A stretch of 64,000 nucleotides of DNA from Sphingopyxis sp. BSN-002 (GTDB lineage Bacteria; Pseudomonadota; Alphaproteobacteria; Sphingomonadales; Sphingomonadaceae): positions 2,498,501 to 2,562,500 of the forward strand of contig NZ_CP091804.1 in NCBI RefSeq assembly GCF_022024275.1. Direction: 5' to 3'. The position numbers and the translations under genes were made by a program. Below, in pieces: positions 43,433 to 50,123 of the stretch. Each line of letters starts with the position of its first letter. Positions within the stretch are counted from its first letter, which is position 1. The notes beneath the pieces are model-generated. The model ran no database searches. It had not been told where the DNA came from and saw only the letters and a list, made by a program, of their open reading frames with translations.

Positions 43433-45124
43433 TCAGGAGCAGCGGTTCCAGCCTGCCCCGCGGACCGCGCGGCCCGGCGTCGCGCCGCTCGGTTCGCCAT
43501 TCTTCAGCACCGCAACGCCGTTGACGAAGACGTCGCGCATCCCGGTCGCATATTGGTGAGGCTGTTCGAAGGTGGCGTGGTCGGCGATCGTTGCCGGGTC
43601 GAAAACGACGACGTCGGCATAATAGCCGGGCTTCAGCGCGCCGCGCTCCGCAAGGCCGAGGTTCGTCGCGGGAAGGGTGGTAAGCCGGTACACCGCCTGC
43701 TCGAGCGGGATCAGCTTCTCGTCGCGGACATAGTGGCCGAGCAGGCGGGCGAAATTGCCATAGGTGCGCGGGTGCGAACCCGATTTCAGGAAAACGCCCT
43801 CGGCCGACTGCGACGCCGCGTCCGACCCGAAGCTCATCCACGGGAGGCGGACCTGCTTGCGGACATTGTCCTCGGACATCAGGAAATAGACGGTGCCGAC
43901 GCGCGAGCCGTCCTCGATGACGAGATCCATCGCGGTCTCTTCGGGCGTCTTGCTGCGCATCGCGGCAACCTCGGCAAGCGTCTTGCCGGTAAGCGGCTTC
44001 AGCTTCTCGTTCTTGAATCCGGTGAGGATCATCTTGTCGGCGCCGGCGCCGAGATAGAGATTCTCCCAGTCGCTGCCCGGCTTCCTCATTTCCGCGGCGA
44101 CGCGTGCGCGGGTGGCGGGGTCCTTCAGCCGCTCGATCCACGCTTCGAGCCCGCCCGACTGCACCCACGTCGGCATCGCGGCGTCGAGTCCCGTGGCGCC
44201 GGCGGTATAGGTGTACATGTCGGTCGTGATGCGCAGCCCCTCGGCGCGCGCGGCCTCGATCTTCTTTACCACCGCGTCGAACTTGCCCCAGTTGTCCCGG
44301 CCGGCCATTTTCAGGTGATAGATTTCGGCGGGCGCGTTCGAGCGCCGCGCGATCTCGATCAGTTCGTCGACCGCTTCCTCGAGCCGGTCGCCCTCCGAAC
44401 GCATATGGCTGATGTACATGCCGCCGCATTTGCCCGCTTCGCTCATCAGCGCGACGAGTTCGTCGGTTTCGGCATAGGAGCCGGGAGCATAGATGAGCGA
44501 GCTGCCGACGCCGAGCGCACCCTCGTTCATCGCCTGCCGCACGAGCAATTTCATGCGCGCGAGCTGTTCGGGGGTCGGATCGACGTCGTCCTCGCCGAGT
44601 TCGTGGACGCGCACCGTCGCGGCGCCGACGAAGCTCGCGACATTCGGCGCGATTCCCCGTTTTTCCAGCCAGGACAGGTAATCGCCAAGGCTGGTCCAGC
44701 CGATGTCATATCTGATGTCGCCCTGCCGCTCGGTTTCCTGTCGTTTCATCGTCGCGTTGAGCGGGCCCATCGACCAGCCTTCGCCCATCACCTCGAGCGT
44801 GACGCCCTGGCGGATGTCGCTCTGGCTGCGCGGGTCGGCGATCAGCGATTCGGTCGCCCAGCTCAGCATGTTGATGAAGCCCGGCGCGACCGCCATTCCC
44901 CCGGCGGAAACCTCGGTGCGTCCCTTGCCGTCGACCTTGCCGATCGCGACGATGCGGTCGCCCTTGATTGCGAGGTCGCCGACGACCGGTGCCTTGCCCG
45001 AGCCGTCATAGATCGTGCCGCCGCGAATCACGACGTCATAGGCCGGCTCGGCGGTGCGAGCAGCTGCCGGCGTCGACAGCAGTATGGCGATGAGGGGGAG
45101 GGCGAAGGTCCGGCGGGCTGTCAT
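43433..45124 (-). CDS. Exported N-acyl-D-amino-acid deacylase (D-aminoacylase) homologue with altered metal site
   Basis: A 563-residue amidohydrolase-superfamily protein with a signal peptide (MTARRTFALPLIAILLSTPAAA). It matches D-aminoacylases over most of the length: VIRGGTIYDGSGK, YISHMRSEGDRL, AEIYHLKMAG and a C-terminal beta domain with GYYADVVVFDP. The canonical ligands are changed: the HxH of PGFIDxHTH is INMLSW (Leu87 and Trp89), and the Cys ligand near residue 116 is replaced by Gly/Glu. His240 and His270 are kept at the correct 30-residue spacing. The start at 45124 has GGGGAG ahead of it. It is transcribed with the XRE-cupin regulator 21 bases upstream. Confidence 0.85.
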   Translation of the reverse strand: MTARRTFALPLIAILLSTPAAARTAEPAYDVVIRGGTIYDGSGKAPVVGDLAIKGDRIVAIGKVDGKGRTEVSAGGMAVAPGFINMLSWATESLIADPRSQSDIRQGVTLEVMGEGWSMGPLNATMKRQETERQGDIRYDIGWTSLGDYLSWLEKRGIAPNVASFVGAATVRVHELGEDDVDPTPEQLARMKLLVRQAMNEGALGVGSSLIYAPGSYAETDELVALMSEAGKCGGMYISHMRSEGDRLEEAVDELIEIARRSNAPAEIYHLKMAGRDNWGKFDAVVKKIEAARAEGLRITTDMYTYTAGATGLDAAMPTWVQSGGLEAWIERLKDPATRARVAAEMRKPGSDWENLYLGAGADKMILTGFKNEKLKPLTGKTLAEVAAMRSKTPEETAMDLVIEDGSRVGTVYFLMSEDNVRKQVRLPWMSFGSDAASQSAEGVFLKSGSHPRTYGNFARLLGHYVRDEKLIPLEQAVYRLTTLPATNLGLAERGALKPGYYADVVVFDPATIADHATFEQPHQYATGMRDVFVNGVAVLKNGEPSGATPGRAVRGAGWNRCS

Positions 45125-45145
45125 TGCGTATCTCCCCATTTTCCG

Positions 45146-45769
45146 TCAGCCGTGGAGGCTCATCAGCGAGTCCATCAGCCCGTCGTCGGCGCTCGAGCAG
45201 ACGCCGAGTACGAGCGCTTCCTCGCACCCTTCGGCGACGACATAGGCGTGCCCCATCGACGAATCGATGTAGATGCCCTGGCCGACCTCCAGCGTGACCG
45301 GATCGTAGAATTCGCTGTGCACCTCGATGCGCCCCTCGAGGACATAGATGAATTCCTCGCCCTGGTGATGGACGAGTTCGCCGAATTCGCTCGCGCTGTG
45401 CGCGCGGATGCGCGTCAGGATCGGGATCATCCGTTTCTGGCGGAGATCGGTGCAGAGATAGTGGTAGTCGTAATTGTCGGTCGTCACCCGTGCGGCGCGC
45501 TCGATCGTCCCGATGCTCCTGCGGCCGGTGACGCGCGGCGCGCTTTCCTCCTCATCCTCGGCAAAGAGGTCGGACATGCGAATCTTGAGCCGCTGGCTCA
45601 GCTGCTGGAGCTTGTCGTAGCTCAGGGTCAGCCGGTCGTGCTCGACCTTCGACAGGGTCGACACCGGAATACCCGACTTCGCGCTCATCTCCTTGAGCGT
45701 CCAGCCGTTTCGCGCGCGGATGCCCTTCATCACGGCGCCCAGTGTCGGCGGGCTCGTTCGGTCCGCCAT
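45146..45769 (-). CDS. XRE family regulator with C-terminal cupin domain
   Basis: A 207-residue protein with an N-terminal helix-turn-helix (VMKGIRARNGWTLKEMSAKSG, STLSKVEHDRLTLS) and a C-terminal cupin (from EFGELVHHQGEEFIYVLEGR to SMGHAYVVAEG). Such XRE-cupin proteins commonly regulate amino-acid or small-molecule catabolism. The start at 45769 is preferred; an in-frame ATG at 45781 would add four residues. It is divergent from the serine hydrolase-dgcA unit, co-transcribed with the deacylase homologue, and probably controls both through the element at 45789. Confidence 0.85.
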   Translation of the reverse strand: MADRTSPPTLGAVMKGIRARNGWTLKEMSAKSGIPVSTLSKVEHDRLTLSYDKLQQLSQRLKIRMSDLFAEDEEESAPRVTGRRSIGTIERAARVTTDNYDYHYLCTDLRQKRMIPILTRIRAHSASEFGELVHHQGEEFIYVLEGRIEVHSEFYDPVTLEVGQGIYIDSSMGHAYVVAEGCEEALVLGVCSSADDGLMDSLMSLHG

Positions 45770-45788
45770 CAGAAATTCCATTCCATAT

Positions 45789-45817
45789 TTGACAATTTTC
45801 CAATCAGGATCATTATG
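45789..45817 (+). promoter_or_regulatory. Promoter/operator of the serine hydrolase - dgcA unit
   Basis: TTGACA (45789-45794) begins TTGACAATTTTCCAATCAGG and is followed, after a 16-17 base spacer, by CATTAT (45811-45816) as a likely -10. The element is nearly the same as TTGACAATTTTCTGATTAGG at 48916. It lies in the 138-base divergent interval with the XRE-cupin gene and is the natural target for it. A half-site TGTCC follows at 45816. Confidence 0.6.
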
Positions 45818-45907
45818 TCCCCATCGGGCCAACAGATGTTGGTTCCTTGGTAAGGGGTCGCGCGGCTTGCTGCAAGGGTCAGCGAGAGCGCCAACGAAAA
45901 GGGGACG

Positions 45908-47887
45908 ATGATGCGTTTCATCCGCAAGCTGATGATCGGGCTCGCCGCGCTCGCCACGGTGCCGCTGGCGGCACAGGGCCCGGCTCCGCAGGCGCCGGCA
46001 AAGAAGGCCGAGGCGACGCCGCTGCCGCCCGCAAAGCCGGTGGAGACCGCCAGTCTCACCCCCACCGATCTCGAAGCATTCCTCGACGGCTTCCTTCCCT
46101 ATGCCCTCGAGCGTGCGCGCATTCCGGGTGCCGTGGTGGTCGTCGTCCGCGGCGATCAGGTCGTGCTCGAAAAAGGCTATGGCTTCTCCGACGTCGTGAA
46201 GCGCAAGCCCGTCCTGCCCGAGACGACGCTTTTCCGGCCGGGATCGGTGTCGAAACTCTTCACCTGGACCGCGGTGATGCAGCAGGTCGAGGCGGGCAAG
46301 CTCGACCTCGACAAGGATGTGAACAGCTATATCGACTTCAAGATCCCGCCCTATCAGGGCAAGCCGATCACGCTGCGTAACATCATGACGCATACCGCGG
46401 GCTTCGAGGAATCGGTGCGCTATCTGATCAGCAACGATCCGAAAGCGGTGATGGCGCTCAAGAAGCAGATGCCGCTCGCGCTACCCGAGCGCGTCTTTGC
46501 GCCGGGCACGACGCCCGCCTATTCGAACTATGCCACCGCGCTCGCAGGCTATATCGTCGAACGCGTCAGCGGCGAGACGTTCGACGATTATGTCGAAAGC
46601 CACATCTTCAAGCCGCTCGGCATGGCGCATTCGAGCTTTCGCCAGCCGCTTCCGGCGAACCTCGTTCCATTCATGTCGGGCGGCTATCCCGACGTCACGC
46701 AAAAGGCGCGGCCGTTCGAGATGGTGATCCCCGCGCCTGCAGGCAGCCTTTCGGCGAGCGGCGCGGACATGGGCAAGTTCATGATTGCGCATCTGAACGA
46801 CGGTGCGGGGCTGCTGAAGCCCGAAACCGCGAAGATGATGCACGATTTCAAGGCGCCCGGCGTCGGCCCGCTCAACAGCATGGCGCTCGGCTTCTACGAA
46901 CAATGGGTCAACGGGCACCGGGCGATCGCGCACGGCGGCGACACCGTGTGGTTCCATAGCTATCTGTGGCTGTTCCCCGATGCCGATGTCGGCGTCTATA
47001 TCTCGATGAACAGCCCCGGCAAGGAAGGGGCGGCAGGCGCGGTGCGCAGTGCGCTCTTCCATAAATTCGCCGACCGCTATCTGCCCGGCCCGGCGCCGAC
47101 CGGACAGGTCGACGCGAAGACCGCGCAGCAGCACGCACAGATGATGGTCGGCAATTACGTCACCAGCCGCGGCTCGTTCACCAATTTCCTGAGCCTTCTC
47201 GGGCTGCTCGGCCAGCCGACCGTGTCGCTGACCGAGGACGGCAAGATCAGCGTTCCCGGACTCGACGGCCTCGGCGCCGGCGCGCGCGACTGGGTCGAGG
47301 TCGAGCCGTTCGTGTGGCGCGACACCGGAACCGGAGAGCGTCTTGCCGCCGAGGTGAAGGACGGCAAGGTCGTGCGCTGGAGCCTCGACGCCGGCTCGCC
47401 CTTCATGGTGTTCGAACCCGCGCCGACCGGCACCAACGCGGCATGGCTGCTCCCGGCGCTGATCGCGGCGCTCTGCCTTGCCGCGCTGGCGGCGCTTGCC
47501 TGGCCGACCCGCGCGCTCGTCCGCCGCAGCTTCAGGGCCGAGTTCGCGCTCGAAGGCAAGGCGCGGCGCGCCTATCGCCTGTCGCGCGCCTTCGCCTGGC
47601 TCGTGCTTGTGGCTGTGGCAGGCTGGATGGGACTGGTCGCGGCCTTCTCGGCCGATATCGGCAGCATCGGCGGCCCGCTCGACTGGCTGATCCAGCTTCT
47701 CCGCGTCCTGACCCCGATCGCCGCCTTCGGACTGCTGATCAGCGCTGCCTGGCATCTGGTGCTGTGTTTCCAGGGCAAGCGCAAATGGACGATGAAGCTT
47801 GGGGCCGTGTTGCTCGTGCTTGCGGGACTGGTCCTCGCTTGGGTCACGGTCGTCTTCCATCTCTATGGTTTCGGGATGGTCTATTGA
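45908..47887 (+). CDS. Exported serine hydrolase (beta-lactamase/PBP-like) fused to four membrane helices
   Basis: A 659-residue protein of class C beta-lactamase/penicillin-binding fold with a signal peptide (ending VPLAAQ). The catalytic Ser is in PGSVSKLF (S113-x2-K116), the YxN motif is Y205-S-N207, and the third motif is HGG at 342-344. The C-terminal quarter (~510-655) has four membrane helices, so the hydrolase is tethered with its catalytic domain outside the inner membrane. Family members act on D-Ala-D-Ala or D-amino acid peptides. It overlaps dgcA by one base (TGATG). Confidence 0.88.
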   Translation: MMRFIRKLMIGLAALATVPLAAQGPAPQAPAKKAEATPLPPAKPVETASLTPTDLEAFLDGFLPYALERARIPGAVVVVVRGDQVVLEKGYGFSDVVKRKPVLPETTLFRPGSVSKLFTWTAVMQQVEAGKLDLDKDVNSYIDFKIPPYQGKPITLRNIMTHTAGFEESVRYLISNDPKAVMALKKQMPLALPERVFAPGTTPAYSNYATALAGYIVERVSGETFDDYVESHIFKPLGMAHSSFRQPLPANLVPFMSGGYPDVTQKARPFEMVIPAPAGSLSASGADMGKFMIAHLNDGAGLLKPETAKMMHDFKAPGVGPLNSMALGFYEQWVNGHRAIAHGGDTVWFHSYLWLFPDADVGVYISMNSPGKEGAAGAVRSALFHKFADRYLPGPAPTGQVDAKTAQQHAQMMVGNYVTSRGSFTNFLSLLGLLGQPTVSLTEDGKISVPGLDGLGAGARDWVEVEPFVWRDTGTGERLAAEVKDGKVVRWSLDAGSPFMVFEPAPTGTNAAWLLPALIAALCLAALAALAWPTRALVRRSFRAEFALEGKARRAYRLSRAFAWLVLVAVAGWMGLVAAFSADIGSIGGPLDWLIQLLRVLTPIAAFGLLISAAWHLVLCFQGKRKWTMKLGAVLLVLAGLVLAWVTVVFHLYGFGMVY

Positions 47888-48894
47888 TGGCGACGCAAAG
47901 CATGCGCGAACTGACGCTCGACCTTCGGGTCGAGCGTTTTCCCTATCATCAGCCGTTCCGCATCTCGGGGCACGTCTTTACCGAAACGGCGCTGCTCGTC
48001 GCCGAACTGTCGGACGGCGATCATGTCGGTCGCGGCGAGGGCGCCGGGGTCTATTATCTCGGCGACGATATCGACCATATGCTGGCCGAGGCGTCGCGGG
48101 TGCGCGGGGCGATCGAACGCGGGGCGACGCGCGAGCATCTGCAGGCGCTGCTGCCGCCGGGCGGCGCGCGCAATGCGCTCGACTGTGCCTTCTGGGATCT
48201 CGAGGCGAAGCAGAAAGGGCGGCCGGTCTGGGATCTGGTCGGGCTCGAAGCGCCGAAAGCGCTGCGTTCGACGCTGACGCTCGGCGCCGACGGCGCGGGC
48301 AATATGGCGAAGGCGGCGCTCGCGATCGATCCCGAGGCGCCGGTGAAGGTCAAGCTGACCGGCGACCTGTCCGACGATATCGCGCGGATCGTCGCGATCC
48401 GCACGGCACGGCCCGACGCGTGGATCGGGGTCGATGCCAATCAGGGCTATGATCGCAGGACGCTGGAGGAGCTTCTTCCGGTACTGGTCGACACGCGCGT
48501 CGCGCAGCTCGAGCAGCCGCTCCGGCGTGGACGCGAGGCCGATCTCGACGGGCTCAAACGGCCGCTGCCTTTCGTTGCCGACGAAAGCGCGCTGTCGCTT
48601 GCCGACACGGCGTCGCTCGTCGGGCGCTTCGATGTCGTCAACATCAAGCTCGACAAATGCGGCGGCCTGACCGAGGGGCTCGCGATCGCGCGGCAGGCGC
48701 GCAAGCTCGGCCTCGACGTCATGGTCGGGAACATGATGGGGACCAGCCTGTCGATGGCGCCATCTTACCTGGTCGGGCAGCTCTGCGACATCGTCGACCT
48801 CGACGGGCCGACCTTCCTTGCGTGCGATCGCGAGCCCGGCGTCGAATATCGCGCCGGCATGATCCATTGCCCGGCAGAAATTTGGGGCGAATAG
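47887..48894 (+). CDS. dgcA: N-acetyl-D-glutamate racemase-like (DgcA; enolase superfamily, dipeptide epimerase relative)
   Basis: A 335-residue muconate-lactonising-enzyme-subgroup member. Catalytic landmarks are VKVKLTGD (K154-x-K156), the metal ligands Asp183 in GVDANQGY, Glu209 in QLEQPL and Asp232 in ADESALS, and Lys254 in VNIKLDKCGG. Both L-Ala-D/L-Glu epimerases and DgcA belong here. DgcA is favoured because a DgcN-like gene lies in the same cluster (52346). No export signal is seen, so it acts in the cytoplasm. It starts one base inside the upstream hydrolase stop. Confidence 0.8.
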   Translation: MATQSMRELTLDLRVERFPYHQPFRISGHVFTETALLVAELSDGDHVGRGEGAGVYYLGDDIDHMLAEASRVRGAIERGATREHLQALLPPGGARNALDCAFWDLEAKQKGRPVWDLVGLEAPKALRSTLTLGADGAGNMAKAALAIDPEAPVKVKLTGDLSDDIARIVAIRTARPDAWIGVDANQGYDRRTLEELLPVLVDTRVAQLEQPLRRGREADLDGLKRPLPFVADESALSLADTASLVGRFDVVNIKLDKCGGLTEGLAIARQARKLGLDVMVGNMMGTSLSMAPSYLVGQLCDIVDLDGPTFLACDREPGVEYRAGMIHCPAEIWGE

Positions 48895-48902
48895 CAAGCA
48901 GA

Positions 48903-48943
48903 TGTCCTAAACGGGTTGACAATTTTCTGATTAGGACAATAGT
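48903..48943 (+). promoter_or_regulatory. Promoter/operator of the dipeptidase-TonB-dgcN operon
   Basis: TTGACA (48916-48921) starts the same element as at 45789 (TTGACAATTTTC). It is enclosed by a perfect eight-base inverted repeat TGTCCTAA (48903-48910) / TTAGGACA (48931-48938), 28 bases apart centre to centre. The -10 is near 48937-48943 and is weak. The first gene starts at 48977. This is the best-supported operator in the cluster. Confidence 0.6.
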
Positions 48944-48976
48944 CTCTGAATTGTAATTTCGGGAGGTAGGAACGGG

Positions 48977-50119
48977 ATGGCAGTGTCATTCCCAGTGACG
49001 CGCCGCGCGATCTTCGCGGGCGCGGTCGGCGCCGCTTTGTCCGCGCCGATGATCAACCGGGGCGCTTTCGCTTTCGCGGCGGCGCCGGCGAAGGCCTATT
49101 CGCGCCGCGCGGTCGATCTCGTTGCCTCCTCGCTCGTCATCGACATGCTCGCGCCGCTCAAGATCACGACGTCGGAAGATTATGTCGCGCACCGGCTGAC
49201 CGACGCGGAGGCGGCCGAGTTCAGGGCAAGCGGGATCACCGGTTTCCACAATGCCTACGGGCTCGGCGGCCCGAATGCGAAGGCGCAGGCGATGGAATAT
49301 CTCGCCGGGTGGCAGGGGTTCGCGGGACGCAACAGTCACGTCTTCACGCTCGTCGACACCGTCGGCGATTTCGACCGGGCGAAGGCCGACGGCAAGGCTG
49401 CGGTCATCATGGGCATCCAGAACGCCGACCAGTTCGAAACGCCGGATGACGTCGCGCTCTTCCGCCGTCTCGGCCTCCGCTGCGCACAGCTTACCTACAA
49501 CAGCCAGAACCGCATCGGGTCGGGCAGTACCGAGCGTGTCGACGGGGGCGTCAGCGACTATGGCGCCGCGATCATCGCCGCGATGGAAAAGGCGCATATG
49601 CTCGTCGATGTCTCGCACTGCGGGGACAGGACGACGCTCGATGCGATCGAGATTGCCAAGGGGCCGATCGCGATCACCCACAGCAACGCCCGCGCGCTGA
49701 TCGATCATCCGCGCGTCAAGACCGACGCTGCGATCAGGGCGCTCGCGGCAAAGGGCGGGGTGATGGGGATCAGCGGCGTCCGCAATTTCGTCCGTGCGAG
49801 CGATCCGACCAATGTCGGGCACATGGTCGACCATATCGACCATGTCGCGAAGCTCGTCGGGGTGGATCACGTCGGCATCGGGTCGGACGCCGATCTCAAC
49901 GGCTATGACGATATGAAGCCCGCCGAATATGCGCTGCTGAAGCAGGGCTACAAGGACAGCTACGCCTTTCGCGACAAGATCGACATCGACGGCTTCGACC
50001 ATCCGAAAAAGGTCTTCGACCTGACCGAGGAGCTGATCCGTCGGGGCTATTCCAATGAAAACATCACGGCCGTGCTCGGGGGCAATTTCCGCCGCCTGCT
50101 CGGTCAAGTCTGGGGGTAA
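48977..50119 (+). CDS. M19 dipeptidase homologue with atypical metal site (Tat-exported)
   Basis: A 380-residue protein. The N-terminus has a twin-arginine signal (TRRAIFAGAVGAALSAP). It is related to membrane dipeptidases over its full length, with His214 (VDVSHCGD), His235 (ITHSNAR) and Asp304 (GSDAD) in place. The first HxD is missing (VIDMLAPL), and the bridging Glu is Gln148 (GIQNADQF). The gene is the first of a six-gene operon behind the shared TTGACAATTTTC element. Catalytic activity is uncertain, and it could be an altered-substrate enzyme or a binding protein. Confidence 0.82.
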   Translation: MAVSFPVTRRAIFAGAVGAALSAPMINRGAFAFAAAPAKAYSRRAVDLVASSLVIDMLAPLKITTSEDYVAHRLTDAEAAEFRASGITGFHNAYGLGGPNAKAQAMEYLAGWQGFAGRNSHVFTLVDTVGDFDRAKADGKAAVIMGIQNADQFETPDDVALFRRLGLRCAQLTYNSQNRIGSGSTERVDGGVSDYGAAIIAAMEKAHMLVDVSHCGDRTTLDAIEIAKGPIAITHSNARALIDHPRVKTDAAIRALAAKGGVMGISGVRNFVRASDPTNVGHMVDHIDHVAKLVGVDHVGIGSDADLNGYDDMKPAEYALLKQGYKDSYAFRDKIDIDGFDHPKKVFDLTEELIRRGYSNENITAVLGGNFRRLLGQVWG

Positions 50120-50123
50120 GACG

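Noticed and set aside
45816..45823. TGTCCCCA as a full copy of the TGTCCTAA/TTAGGACA operator near the XRE-cupin gene
   Set aside because: Only half of the site matches and the partner arm is in the wrong order, so I kept only the shared TTGACAATTTTC element.
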